Below are positions 1-9,277 of a DNA stretch of 64,000 bases, piece by piece (position 1 is the stretch's first letter; each line of letters begins with the position of its first letter). The position numbers and the translations under genes were made by a program. The notes under the pieces are model-generated. The model did not search any database and was not told where the DNA came from. It worked only from the letters and a program-made list of their open reading frames with translations. This stretch comes from Fuerstiella sp. (lineage in GTDB: Bacteria; Planctomycetota; Planctomycetia; Planctomycetales; Planctomycetaceae), in NCBI GenBank assembly GCA_014238335.1, contig JABABI010000026.1, positions 1 through 64,000 of the forward strand, in the 5' to 3' direction.

Positions 1-120
1 CCTCAGGTCGCCTCAAAAAGTGGCACACCTGGTGGCACAGAACCTATGCGAACGGAAGAAAACGCAAGCGAATCGAGTGTGCCACCGAAGTCGACGCCAG
101 ACGAGAAAACCCGTTTCACC

Positions 121-150
121 AATAAAAAAGCTGAGCCATGCGGCTCAGCT
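121..150 (-). terminator. Rho-independent terminator of tRNA-Leu
   Basis: Read on the minus strand, a perfect 9-bp stem (AGCTGAGCC / GGCTCAGCT) with a 4-nt loop is followed directly by six T residues. It begins four bases after the tRNA discriminator base, so it almost certainly ends the tRNA transcript. Confidence 0.85.
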
Positions 151-153
151 GAA

Positions 154-237
154 TGCTCTGGAGAGGACTCGAACCTCCACGGGGTTACCCCCACATGCCC
201 CTCAAGCATGCGTGTCTACCAATTCCACCACCAGAGC
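154..237 (-). tRNA. tRNA-Leu (anticodon GAG)
   Basis: The minus strand folds as a class II tRNA. It has a 7-bp acceptor stem (GCTCTGG / CCAGAGC) with discriminator A, the leucine-type D-arm sequence GGAATTGGTAGAC, and a perfect 5-bp anticodon stem closing the loop TTGAGGG (anticodon GAG). The variable arm is long (GGGG-TAA-CCCC) and the T arm reads GAGG-TTCGAGT-CCTC. The long variable arm and the GAG anticodon identify leucine. The 3' CCA is not encoded and must be added enzymatically. A terminator follows immediately. I see no duplicated tRNA 3' end nearby that would mark an integrated element. Confidence 0.97.
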
Positions 238-421
238 AATCAATTTCCATGACGCAGTCGCTGCAAGGAAACGAGGGAGCAAGATAGCAGCACGACTGCC
301 CCGTCTTCAAGCATTTCGACGTCGCGTTTGATGGTCCGCAGAAATTGAATCCTGACAATCGGAATTCTCAGCCGAACTGGTGAATTATGGCGAGCACGAC
401 GCCGACGAGCCGTAACGCTGA

Positions 422-2239
422 TCACGAAGAGGCGTTGGTTTCCGGGGACTTCCAGTCGTGCAGCTGCAATTCCACACTTTCATAACCTCGGTACGAATTG
501 ATCTGGGGGGCGAAGCTGATGGCCAACGGTCCTCCCACTGCCGCAATTTCGTCAGCCCATTCGCCGCGACCAAACGCCACCGCTCGCAGCTTGGTTCGAT
601 GTTGTTGAACTTTCAGTGAAAGATGGCGGTTCCCCTCTCCCATGGTTTTGGGGGCTTCCGCGAGATTAACGCGGCTCGCTGCAAATCGGGGTTTCGGATT
701 TGCAGCGCCGAACGGGCCAAGATGTTGTAATTCCATCACAGCACGTCGAGTCACTTCGGAAAGATGAACCTCTGCGTCGACCCGCAACGCAGTGTCGTCA
801 TCTGTGGGAGCAAAATTGTTGTTCGCCCAGTTGCAAAGCGACGTTCGGAATTCTTCAACACGCTTGCCGTCAATCTGCAGACCGGCAGCCGCCTTATGAC
901 CTCCGCAACCGAGCAGCGAATCCCTGCACGCGTTCAGTCCCGCGTACATGTCAAACCCGGCAAACGAACGGGCGCTTCCCTGGCCGGTGCCGTCGTCTTT
1001 CAGCGAAATCATGACAGTCGGCTTTTCGAACGTCTCACCGATGCGGCTGGCAACAATGCCAATGACGCCCGGGTGCCATTCATGATGAGCGAGAACCAAT
1101 ACGGGCTGTGAGTCCCAATTCGGATTGGCTTCGATCTGTTCTTTGGCTTCCTTGAGAATTTTTCGTTCAACGGTCTTGCGGTTGTTGTTCAGTTCGTCGA
1201 CGTATGCCGCCAGTGAAACAGCACGTTCCGCATTGTCCGTGGTAAGCATTTCGACAGCAAGTCGGGCCTGTCCCAGTCGACCGGCTGCATTAATTCTGGG
1301 AGCGATTCCAAAAGCCGCGTCTTCGGCAGTTAGTTGATTTTTCGTATGAAGACCTGCGACTTTGAGCAGAGCCTGCAATCCCAGTGACGGGTTCTCAAGA
1401 AGACTGTGCATGCCGTAACGAACGATGACGCGATTTTCATCAACGAGTGGCACAACATCCGCCACGGTCCCGATCGCTGTCAGTCCGACGGCCGACTTCA
1501 GGAATTCCCGCATACGCGGACTGGCCTTCCTGCCATCGCCGAATAACTGACAAATCGCCCATGCAAGTTTGAATGCCACGCCAACACCACAAAGTTCGCC
1601 AAACGGGTAGTCGGTGCCGGGCAAACGTGGATGCACCAGCACGGCGGCATCAGGAAGTTGCTCACCGATGGTGTGGTGGTCAGTAATGATCAGCTCCAGC
1701 CCGATCTCCCGGGCAACGGCCGCCTCATGAACGCTGGCGATCCCGCAGTCGACAGAAACCAGCAGGCGTTCCGGGTCCTCTTCATGCAGTTGCCGCAGCG
1801 CCGCTTCGTTCAGCCCATAGCCTTCTTCCAGGCGACATGGAATATAATAATCGACTTTCGCATTGGAGAGTTTCAGGCAATGCCAAAGTACGGCTGTCGA
1901 TGTTACGCCATCAACATCATAGTCGCCATAAATTGTGATCCGCCGACCATCCGAGTGTGCGGCAACGATCCGTTCAGCAGCTTCGCTGACTCCCGGCAGC
2001 AGCGTTGGCTCGTACAGGTCGCTGAGCCTGGGTTCAAGGTAGCTCTTAGCAGCCTCCGCGGTTGTGTAGCCTCGAGCAATTAGAACCTGAGCGACGAGCG
2101 GCGTCACCTTTAACTGCCCGCTGAGGCTGTTAATTGCGGATTCATCGTGCGGGTGATAAGACCATTTCCGTGGCACAGCATGGACTCCGTGGCGACTGTT
2201 GTCTTTGATTCGAGTCTCGACCCGTGTTGATTCGGTCAT
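422..2239 (-). CDS. recJ: Single-stranded-DNA-specific exonuclease RecJ
   Basis: This is the 605-residue 5'-3' single-strand DNA exonuclease of the DHH phosphoesterase family, which acts in recombinational and mismatch repair. The metal-binding motifs are intact: GDYDVDG at residues 105-111, VDCG at 163-166 and TDHH at 186-189. They are followed by the family's GIAPRINAAGRLG segment and, in the DHHA1 region, GSARSF and GCGGHKAAAG. The C-terminal OB-like part (AEVHLSEV, LGPFGAANPKP) is present, so the gene is full length. The ATG at 2239 has no clear Shine-Dalgarno sequence, as is common in this window. The tRNA-Leu gene lies 184 bases downstream on the same strand. Identification is secure from the motifs. 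Confidence 0.95.
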   Translation of the reverse strand: MTESTRVETRIKDNSRHGVHAVPRKWSYHPHDESAINSLSGQLKVTPLVAQVLIARGYTTAEAAKSYLEPRLSDLYEPTLLPGVSEAAERIVAAHSDGRRITIYGDYDVDGVTSTAVLWHCLKLSNAKVDYYIPCRLEEGYGLNEAALRQLHEEDPERLLVSVDCGIASVHEAAVAREIGLELIITDHHTIGEQLPDAAVLVHPRLPGTDYPFGELCGVGVAFKLAWAICQLFGDGRKASPRMREFLKSAVGLTAIGTVADVVPLVDENRVIVRYGMHSLLENPSLGLQALLKVAGLHTKNQLTAEDAAFGIAPRINAAGRLGQARLAVEMLTTDNAERAVSLAAYVDELNNNRKTVERKILKEAKEQIEANPNWDSQPVLVLAHHEWHPGVIGIVASRIGETFEKPTVMISLKDDGTGQGSARSFAGFDMYAGLNACRDSLLGCGGHKAAAGLQIDGKRVEEFRTSLCNWANNNFAPTDDDTALRVDAEVHLSEVTRRAVMELQHLGPFGAANPKPRFAASRVNLAEAPKTMGEGNRHLSLKVQQHRTKLRAVAFGRGEWADEIAAVGGPLAISFAPQINSYRGYESVELQLHDWKSPETNASS

Positions 2240-2578
2240 TGGCTGCAGTTCAGACCAAAACCGGTGTCAACGTACCGCACGATAACACCGACGCCGCCGG
2301 GAGCCACGGACCAGGTAGGAAATCTGCCAGGGTTTGCGTACTATTTCGCTGGCGGATAACAGACGGGGCGCATCGAGCGCCATTATTTGACTGACTCTCC
2401 GGACTACGACGATACAGATACTGTCCCGAATTTTACGGCTCTCACATAGTTCCGATGCTGGCTGATACGGGGTGTTGCTACCCCCAAATCGAGCTGTGGC
2501 ACAAATGCCGTCGGCCGGCTCTCGTGAGTCACCGGATCTGGCGCAGCCGCACCCTGTTCGTATGAATAAATCTACTCA
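2240..2578. other. Intergenic region between divergent recJ and NAD kinase
   Basis: This 339-base gap separates two divergently transcribed genes and should hold both promoters. I see no credible ORF, RNA gene or strong hairpin, and no -35/-10 pair good enough to call. Confidence 0.5.
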
Positions 2579-3448
2579 ATGCCCTCATCTATATTGAAAA
2601 TCATCGTGCTCACGGGAAGTGATCGCTCGGAAGTGCTGGATACCTGGTCACAACTCGTGCCTGAACTGCGGGCGGCCAGCGGCGTTGAAGTCGTAGGAAC
2701 TTATTCCCGTGAACATCAGATTCCACGCGACATCGATGCTGATCTGGTCGTCGTGCTCGGAGGTGACGGTTCGATCCTGCGAGGATGTCGACAACTGGGG
2801 GCGTCGCAAAAGCCGATCGTCGGGATAAATCTTGGTCGACTGGGATTCCTGGCAGACCTGACCACCGAGGACTTCTGTCGGAATCTGGACCAACTGAAAA
2901 ATGGTCAATATGACATCGTTGAACACTTGATGTTTGAATGTCAGCACCGTCTGAACGACGGCTCCATCAAGACGAACCTGGGGCTGAATGAAGTTACCAT
3001 CACATCCGGAAGTTCACTCAAAATGCTGGACATCAAACTCGAAATTGACTGCGAGCCGGTTACGACATTCAGTTGCGATGGATTAATTATCAGCACGCCG
3101 GTAGGTTCGACGGCGCACAATCTGTCAGCAGGCGGCCCGATTCTGCGACAGGATTTGCAGGCATTCTGTATCACCCCAATTTGTCCGCATACGCTGACTG
3201 TCAGACCGATTGTCGATTCTGCTGAGAGAACCTACGGACTGACCGTGCCGGAAGCTCCTGAGGGCGTCATGCTGGTCATCGACGGTCAGATCAGTCGAGC
3301 GTTTGGGCCTCGTGACCACGTAATTGTGAAACGCGCCGTTGCGACCTTCAAATTGGTCCGTTTTCCGAAGCACAGTTACTACAGCACACTACATCGCAAA
3401 CTCGGTTGGCGAGGGCAACTGGATTATCGAGAACGCAAAGGCCTTTGA
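2579..3448 (+). CDS. nadK: NAD kinase
   Basis: This 289-residue enzyme phosphorylates NAD to NADP using ATP. The family signatures are visible: VVVLGGDGS (the GGDG motif, about residues 57-65), GINLGRLGFL, NEVTI, and the conserved segment DGLIISTPVGSTAHNLSAGGP. In the last of these the usual 'TAYSLSAGGP' has H-N in place of Y-S, a mild variation. The C-terminal beta-rich part (PICPHTLTVRPIV, VIDGQ) is complete. The ATG at 2579 has no obvious ribosome binding site but gives the expected N-terminus running straight into the first beta strand. The gene stands alone, divergent from recJ. Confidence 0.95.
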   Translation: MPSSILKIIVLTGSDRSEVLDTWSQLVPELRAASGVEVVGTYSREHQIPRDIDADLVVVLGGDGSILRGCRQLGASQKPIVGINLGRLGFLADLTTEDFCRNLDQLKNGQYDIVEHLMFECQHRLNDGSIKTNLGLNEVTITSGSSLKMLDIKLEIDCEPVTTFSCDGLIISTPVGSTAHNLSAGGPILRQDLQAFCITPICPHTLTVRPIVDSAERTYGLTVPEAPEGVMLVIDGQISRAFGPRDHVIVKRAVATFKLVRFPKHSYYSTLHRKLGWRGQLDYRERKGL

Positions 3449-3860
3449 CGGCGACATTGGATCATGGCCACGTGCCTAAGCAGGGACGGCCGTCGAACGG
3501 CGCGAAGCCCTTCGCACATGCTTTCAACACTCGCCTGCGCTGCATCTGCCCCACGTTTTGCTTTGCGCAGCCACTTCGGCCATCTGTCGCAGACTTCGAG
3601 CGGACTGGAAAAGATAGATGCCTCAGGCCAGCGCCCACATCCGCGCACAAAAACAGCCCTTGGTGTCGAGTGTGGGGGAATGGACACAGGAACAACTTGG
3701 GACTTCGATAGGCGGCTGGGTGACAACCTAGCGAAGAGCCTTTGTCCATCACATCTCAACAACCAGAGGGCTGGCTGGGTAACACGGACTACAGCAAGCA
3801 TTGCGCCAAAACGTCAAAAGTGAAAAAAATTCTCATTGGTCAACAATATCAGCCTTTATG
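3449..3860. other. Intergenic region with no recognised gene
   Basis: This stretch of about 410 bases follows nadK. Both strands carry overlapping open frames of 96-125 codons, but none has convincing composition, a start signal or a recognisable motif. The base composition differs somewhat from the neighbouring genes, so it may be a decayed gene or a dispersed repeat; I cannot tell which. Confidence 0.4.
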
Positions 3861-3968
3861 GTAAAATAGGAAGAACTACGAAAGCGCCGAAAGCGCCGAA
3901 ATGGGTGTCAGGTCATTGAAATATCGGCGCTTAGTAGGTAGTCTCGGTGTCGAATATCTCGGCGCCGA
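3861..3968 (+). promoter_or_regulatory. Candidate operator array ahead of the sigma-54 activator gene
   Basis: A -10-like TAAAAT near 3862 is followed by repeats of one core. Two tandem copies of AAGCGCCGA lie at 3882-3890 and 3891-3899, an inverted copy TCGGCGCTT at 3924-3932, and a perfect palindrome TCGGCGCCGA at 3959-3968. They end 25 bases before the start codon of the activator. Four copies of one core in under 90 bases suggests a protein-binding array, possibly for autoregulation. The function is inferred. Confidence 0.4.
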
Positions 3969-3992
3969 TAATGACTTACAGGTAAAACTGTC

Positions 3993-6900
3993 TTGAATCT
4001 CAACAGTACGTCCAACAACACGCAGCGCATTTGTCTGGCTGGTGCCGCAATTGCATCAATCACCTATTGCCTGATGGTGATTTGGTACGTTGCCACGTTT
4101 CCAGACATTGGCATTCGCTGTTTGCTGCCCGAGAAGGTTCAGAACGGTCAGTTAGAGATTGTTCAGTTTGTACATTCTGAGGATGACTGCCTTTCCCACC
4201 CCCTGTCGGCAGGGCAGCAATTGTTACGAGTCGGGCGAAAGCCAGCGGATAACTTTATCCTCTTTGTACATTCCCTGGCAGAACTGCGTTCCGCGCCGAT
4301 TCCAATTCAACTGTCGCCGGGCTCAGATCCGTCAGAACGTGCCGCCGAATCGTCCGAAGCTCTGGTCGAAATCCTCGGAGATGACGAGGTGCCTGCCCGT
4401 CGAGTGGTTGAGGTAATCGTTCGGGAATCAACGCCGGGGCAACCCCAGGCAAACGACGCCAGTTCGGAAAGACGGACGTATGTCGCTATCAAGCCACTCA
4501 AGTTGCGTGACTTCCTGCTGACAATTTCTTGGTTTCTGGCCCAGTTGATCATTCTGTCAGTGGCGCTGACAGCGTGGTGGCAACGACCTGGTGATCGTGT
4601 TGCTCGGGTCTTTTGTATTATGTGCTGTGTGTCGATGCCGGCTTTTGTAGGCGGGTTTCACTGGTGGATGCTGGCAGCCAGTCCGCTTCTGAATCTGCCG
4701 TTCATTTTTGCTGCGTGTCTGTTGCCGGCCGTGACCCTGCACTTTTTCTTTAGTTTTCCACGAGAGAACCTGCTGCTGCAGGATCATCGTCGTCTTTCCA
4801 TTGGGCTCATATATTTTCCACTGTTCATAGTGGCCGTGTCCGTAGCACTGACGTATTGGGCCGCTTACGTGCTTGGTGGTCCGTCAGCGGCAGCGGGAGA
4901 GTTCACTGTTTTCCAGAAGCTTGCGGCCGTGGCAACCATCCTGTCGGACAACGGTTCCCTGACGTTCAGCGGTGGAGCGGTCTGTGGGCATCTGCTTTAC
5001 CTGCTGCGAGTTCAGGTATATTTGGCCATCGTACTCAGTTCGGTCTATTTTGGACTGACGGTTGCGTCTCTGGCACTGAGTCTGATCCGCACTCAGAATC
5101 CGGTTGAGCGACGGCAGACATCCAATATTCTGATTGCCTCGCTGATTTCGACAATTCCGATCCTTTACACGTTGTACCTCGCCTTTTATCGACGGACGGA
5201 ATTCGCGCTTGGGCAGGCTCAGATACCGATGTTCGTTGCCAGCGCGCTGTTTATGGCGGCCTACGCCCATGGCATGCTGCGTCACCGACTGATCCTGGCG
5301 GACGACAACGTGCTGCGTGGCCGGCAGTATTTTCTGACTTCAGGACTGGTGACTCTGATGTGTGCAGTTCTGCTGGCGGTCGGCGCCGTTGCGACCCGGA
5401 TTTACGCCGTGCCCAAGGACTCTCCTCTCCCGTTGCACCTGTCGATGTTTTTGATCATTGTCATTGCCATCGCTTTGATTCTTTGGGCACGCGACAGGAT
5501 TCAGTCGGTTGTCGACCAGCGTTTCTTTTCGGAAAAATATCAACTCGACAAGACGCTGCAGCAGTTGAATCAGGCGGCGGGATACCTCACAGACCCCTTC
5601 GCGCTGGCGAGAATTACTCTAACCACCTGTCGCGACGTCATGGATGCGTCCACTGCCGCCATGTTCGTCCGCGAATCGACAGGTGTACTGCGCCTGATCG
5701 GTGCGGACCAGCTTTCCAGTGCACCGGCCAGCCTGTCCGCGGAGATCCTTCTGGGCACCGATGAAAACCAACATGTGCTGCGCCGCCCGTCATCCATTAA
5801 TTACGACGAAGCCTCACCGCTGCAAAAGTTACTGGATGATCTGTCGGCTGATATTGTCTGTTTTCTGCGTAGCGACCAGGGCATTGACGGACTGATATTT
5901 CTTGGGCCCCGTACTAACGAGGTTGCCTATTCGGCGGAAGACATTGCCTTTTTGCAGGCGATCAGCCAAATGACGGTTTTGGCGCTGCATAGTTCCCGGG
6001 CGAACCAGAGTCTGGCCCGACTGGACTCTGAGTTGCAGGTGAAGGTTGATCGGATCGCGGAACAACAGAGACAGTTGTCGTTGTTGCGGGCAGAACTGAC
6101 GTCACTGCACGAAGACGACGGTGATGAACATCACACCAACACGATAGCTGGTCTGGATCGCGGAGAGATTCGCGGTAACAGCGGTGCCATTCTGAACATT
6201 CTGGAAACTGTTCGCAAAGCCGCAGCCAGTACTGCGACAGTTCTGATCCGGGGCGAAAGTGGTACAGGCAAGGAATTGCTGGCTCGTGTCGTGCAGCGCA
6301 ACAGCGACAGGGCGGATAAGCCACTGATCAGCGTCAACTGTGCGGCTCTGGCTCCTTCTCTTTTGGAAAGCGAACTGTTCGGACATGTTCGGGGAGCATT
6401 TACCGGAGCGAGCTCGGACAAGAAAGGAAGATTTCAGGCAGCGGATGGCGGCACTCTGTTCCTTGACGAAATCGGTGACATTCCCATGGAAACGCAGGTG
6501 AAGCTGTTGAGGGTGTTGCAGGAGCGGTGCTTTGAACCGGTGGGCAGCAGTTCGACCGTCAAGGTGGATGTCCGTCTGATTGCGGCCACCAACCGGAATC
6601 TGGAGTCGATGATCGCTGAAGGCACTTTCCGCGAGGATCTTTTTTACCGACTGAACGTAGTCAGTGTCACGTTACCGCCACTTCGTGAACGCCGTGATGA
6701 TCTGATTGAACTGCTGTTCTTCTTTCTAAGTAGAGCGACACGGAAAACGAACAAACGGATCCGTCAGATTGAGCCGGCGGCACTGGCCGTTATCGAACAG
6801 CACCGCTGGCCGGGCAACATTCGAGAGCTTGAGAACGTTGTGGAGCGAGCCGTTGTGCTGTCGGATGGCGACACGATCACGCTGAAAGATCTGCCTGACG

Positions 6901-7184
6901 AATTCCGCTCTGCCACACAGCCGATCGTCGTGGACAGTAGTCGAACTGAGAACAGCAGCCGGCACGAATTTGCCCAATTTGAAAGCCTCGCGGGCAGCGA
7001 CCGCGAAGTTATCGACATTTCGTCTGTGCCGCGCGCCGGAACCACTGATGTGATTTCGGAAAAGCACCAGTTGGTCGTCGCTCTACAGGATGCCAAGGGC
7101 AACAAAGCTCGCGCGGCCCGCGATATGCGAATGCCGCGCAGTACGTTCTACAGCAAACTAAAGAAACACGGACTTGCCGACTGA
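3993..7184 (+). CDS. Membrane-anchored sigma-54-dependent transcriptional activator with GAF domain
   Basis: This 1063-residue protein couples a multi-spanning membrane module to a bacterial enhancer-binding protein. A first membrane helix (about residues 12-32) and an extracytoplasmic stretch (about 35-170) lead into some seven to eight hydrophobic segments up to about residue 490. A GAF-like domain follows (about 530-670), then a coiled coil (about 675-715). The sigma-54 AAA+ domain has Walker A GESGTGKE near 754, the sigma-54 contact loop GAFTGA near 800, and Walker B GGTLFLDEIG. The C-terminus is a Fis-type helix-turn-helix (about 1025-1060, NKARAARDM...STFYSKL). There is no receiver domain. 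The start is TTG at 3993; an in-frame stop just upstream excludes an earlier one, and starting at the next ATG would cut into the first helix. It would activate sigma-54 promoters in response to a membrane or GAF ligand; the signal and targets are unknown. Confidence 0.9.
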   Translation: MNLNSTSNNTQRICLAGAAIASITYCLMVIWYVATFPDIGIRCLLPEKVQNGQLEIVQFVHSEDDCLSHPLSAGQQLLRVGRKPADNFILFVHSLAELRSAPIPIQLSPGSDPSERAAESSEALVEILGDDEVPARRVVEVIVRESTPGQPQANDASSERRTYVAIKPLKLRDFLLTISWFLAQLIILSVALTAWWQRPGDRVARVFCIMCCVSMPAFVGGFHWWMLAASPLLNLPFIFAACLLPAVTLHFFFSFPRENLLLQDHRRLSIGLIYFPLFIVAVSVALTYWAAYVLGGPSAAAGEFTVFQKLAAVATILSDNGSLTFSGGAVCGHLLYLLRVQVYLAIVLSSVYFGLTVASLALSLIRTQNPVERRQTSNILIASLISTIPILYTLYLAFYRRTEFALGQAQIPMFVASALFMAAYAHGMLRHRLILADDNVLRGRQYFLTSGLVTLMCAVLLAVGAVATRIYAVPKDSPLPLHLSMFLIIVIAIALILWARDRIQSVVDQRFFSEKYQLDKTLQQLNQAAGYLTDPFALARITLTTCRDVMDASTAAMFVRESTGVLRLIGADQLSSAPASLSAEILLGTDENQHVLRRPSSINYDEASPLQKLLDDLSADIVCFLRSDQGIDGLIFLGPRTNEVAYSAEDIAFLQAISQMTVLALHSSRANQSLARLDSELQVKVDRIAEQQRQLSLLRAELTSLHEDDGDEHHTNTIAGLDRGEIRGNSGAILNILETVRKAAASTATVLIRGESGTGKELLARVVQRNSDRADKPLISVNCAALAPSLLESELFGHVRGAFTGASSDKKGRFQAADGGTLFLDEIGDIPMETQVKLLRVLQERCFEPVGSSSTVKVDVRLIAATNRNLESMIAEGTFREDLFYRLNVVSVTLPPLRERRDDLIELLFFFLSRATRKTNKRIRQIEPAALAVIEQHRWPGNIRELENVVERAVVLSDGDTITLKDLPDEFRSATQPIVVDSSRTENSSRHEFAQFESLAGSDREVIDISSVPRAGTTDVISEKHQLVVALQDAKGNKARAARDMRMPRSTFYSKLKKHGLAD

Positions 7185-7543
7185 TCCCCCAACGGACCGT
7201 ATTTGCCGCCGTTCAAACCATCATCCGTGTTCAACGCCGGGCGGAATTCCTCGGCCATTGAGCGGCGATCAACACTCGCTGGAAACATCAAATGGCGGTT
7301 CCGGGTTGGGAGTTCTTGTCTGCACAATTCATTTCCGAATGTCATGACGGCGTACGGCACACTGACAACTGATTTGTGCGGACGGCAGCTTCGAAGGCGA
7401 TCTGCAGAATCGCTCCCAACCCACAACGTCGAACTCCTGTTGAGAGAGTTCAACAGAGACCCGCAGCATTCGCCACAGAGGGAGTCAGCGTGCGCTGCCT
7501 GACGGAGCGCTGCACAGCGGACATGTTCCCGGCGGCTGCGCGG
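7185..7543. other. Intergenic region
   Basis: These 359 bases lie between the activator and a small convergent gene. I see no supported gene, no strong terminator hairpin and no repeat. Confidence 0.4.
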
Positions 7544-7849
7544 TCAGGCAACCTGATTGGCAAGTCGAACTTTTCCGAAACGTTTTCCTACAACGTCGTA
7601 CAGGAGAACTTCGTTTCGGATTAGATCCCACACCGCACTGAGTTGGACACTGCGGGGCCCATGAAGGATGAACTGGAAGGCACAACAGTCACCGTTGCGT
7701 TTCAATTCCAGTTCGCTCATGGGAAAATGGTGTTCAAGCAGGTTCTCTTTGCGGCACAGAGCCAAATGAATGAAGTTGCGAAGCTCATCCAGTGTACGAA
7801 CATCTGCCGAAGCAGCGGGCAGCATGCCGGAAGGGAAAGGCTGATACAT
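7544..7849 (-). CDS. Small conserved-looking hypothetical protein
   Basis: This 101-residue ORF has the composition of a real globular protein. Its centre is an amphipathic helix (RTLDELRNFIHLALCRKENL) followed by alternating beta-type segments (CAFQFILHGPRSVQL, NEVLLYDVVGKRFGKVRL). I cannot assign a family. The frame uses sensible codons and ends with TGA at 7544. The ATG at 7849 lacks a clear Shine-Dalgarno sequence. It sits between the sigma-54 activator (convergent) and the patatin-like gene (same strand, about 360 bases upstream). The resemblance to a small planctomycete family is an impression only. Confidence 0.6.
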   Translation of the reverse strand: MYQPFPSGMLPAASADVRTLDELRNFIHLALCRKENLLEHHFPMSELELKRNGDCCAFQFILHGPRSVQLSAVWDLIRNEVLLYDVVGKRFGKVRLANQVA

Positions 7850-8208
7850 AAAACGGAGACAATCCTTGGTAGAGAGGCTCTGCGGGTTGCGACTAACCAG
7901 AGTGTTGACGAAGCTCGGTGACCCGCAGCAATTCTTCCGGTGTGGTAAACGCTATCGTCCCGCTCGAATGCCCATCTTCCGGATTGTTTCGGCACTCAAC
8001 ACATCCGGCATCAACGGGCTGAACGGCATGATCCAGGCAACCGCCAGCTGCATACGCTGGATTGCGGAATTTTGGAAAAAAGTGGCGGTCGCGGGCGAAA
8101 CGTACGGTCAGGAACAGTGTCGCCCACCTGTTTGTTCCGTGTTGCGCCGTTGGCATGGGCAATATGTGCCGAATACACCGCACATTCGGAATCGTCAGGA
8201 CCTGTCTG
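7850..8208. other. Intergenic region, possibly a gene remnant
   Basis: These 359 bases follow the patatin-like gene. A minus-strand frame ending at 7893 finishes with a protein-like run (TPEELLRVTELRQ) but overlaps the patatin gene's end and is otherwise poor in composition. It may be a decayed gene; nothing else is visible. Confidence 0.3.
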
Positions 8209-9138
8209 TCACATTTGCTGTGCACTCATTGTGTCGGGTCGCCCGACGATCGAATTCCCACCTGACAGGAAGTCCGTGGCCGACAGACGACCGGTGGCGA
8301 TCAATGACTCCGGGTCCGAAAAGTCATACCACGGTGTCGACGCAACGTCTGGTCGTATTAGAGAATCTGCCAGACCACGTGTGTAATCGCGAATGAGATG
8401 TTCACCGATGTCCCCCAGTCGCAGAAAGACATTAACTGCCGTCGGACATCGTTCGATCGGCTCAAGCTGAGCTCCAACGTCTACCGCAATGGTTACGTCA
8501 GCTCCATACGATGTCGCAATTTTCGACGGAATCGCGTCCAACATTCCAACATCGCACAGCAGCATGGATCCCCATTTGACAGGAGGAAACACGCCTGGAA
8601 TCGCTGCCGATGCCATTACGGCGTCCTTCAGCGAACCTGCAGTCAACACTACTTTTCGTCCGGAATACAGGTCCAGAGCAACGATGCTGAGCGGCACTTT
8701 CACATCTCTGATATCCATGTCCGGTAAAAGTGCATCGACGACATCCTGCATCACGTCTGCCCCCAACAGGGCTGGTTTGCTGAACAGGTTCGCCAATTTA
8801 CGACGTGCTCCCAGAAAGTGACGAATCTGGTGATACCAGGCAAACAACCCCGACGTGGATGGCTCTTCCGCCTCAGGCGCTGCGCAGAAAAGCGCTGCCT
8901 GTTTTGACAGAAATGCGTCAGACGTCAGGTAGCCCACCACTCGACGCTGCACACGTTTCGCATTCTGGTCCACGGCGCACAATGCACCAGCCAGACTTCC
9001 GATACTCACGCCCACAAATCGGTCTATTGTCAGAGGCATTTGCTGCAGGATCTCAATGACTCCCAGATGAGCAAGACCGCGCGCACCACCACCACCGAGC
9101 GCCAGAACAGCCGAGCGATATTTTGATTCCAAAATCAT
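8209..9138 (-). CDS. Patatin-like phospholipase (RssA/NTE family)
   Basis: This is a 309-residue serine lipid hydrolase. The oxyanion-hole loop GGGGARGLAH lies near the N-terminus, the nucleophile elbow GVSIGSLAG carries the catalytic serine, and the aspartate of the dyad is expected in LLCDVGMLDAIP. In that motif the usual D-G-G/A appears as D-V-G, so the assignment of the aspartate is a little less certain. I chose the ATG at 9138 rather than an upstream in-frame start at 9207 because AAAGGGGG precedes it at good spacing and the glycine-rich loop then falls near residue 15. The gene lies 139 bases downstream of the acyl-CoA dehydrogenase on the same strand. It could release fatty acids for the beta-oxidation genes upstream, but that link rests on context. 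Confidence 0.85.
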   Translation of the reverse strand: MILESKYRSAVLALGGGGARGLAHLGVIEILQQMPLTIDRFVGVSIGSLAGALCAVDQNAKRVQRRVVGYLTSDAFLSKQAALFCAAPEAEEPSTSGLFAWYHQIRHFLGARRKLANLFSKPALLGADVMQDVVDALLPDMDIRDVKVPLSIVALDLYSGRKVVLTAGSLKDAVMASAAIPGVFPPVKWGSMLLCDVGMLDAIPSKIATSYGADVTIAVDVGAQLEPIERCPTAVNVFLRLGDIGEHLIRDYTRGLADSLIRPDVASTPWYDFSDPESLIATGRLSATDFLSGGNSIVGRPDTMSAQQM

Positions 9139-9277
9139 GTCAACGCCCCCTTTCAATCCTTCACCCTGGGCGGCACCGGGCATGCCGCAGTCCCTGGCCC
9201 CAATCAAACGCCATTCGCCAGACTGGCAGGCACGATCTGCGAAAGATGCGCCAGACGCGAGACGACTGTTGGTGCCT

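Noticed and set aside
1..153. Possible integration site at the tRNA-Leu 3' end
   Set aside because: There is no repeat of the tRNA 3' end elsewhere in the window and no integrase gene; the downstream terminator is intact.
3424..3801. 125-codon minus-strand ORF downstream of nadK
   Set aside because: No recognisable motif, very high Arg/Trp/Cys content and no ribosome site; overlapping frames on both strands are equally long.
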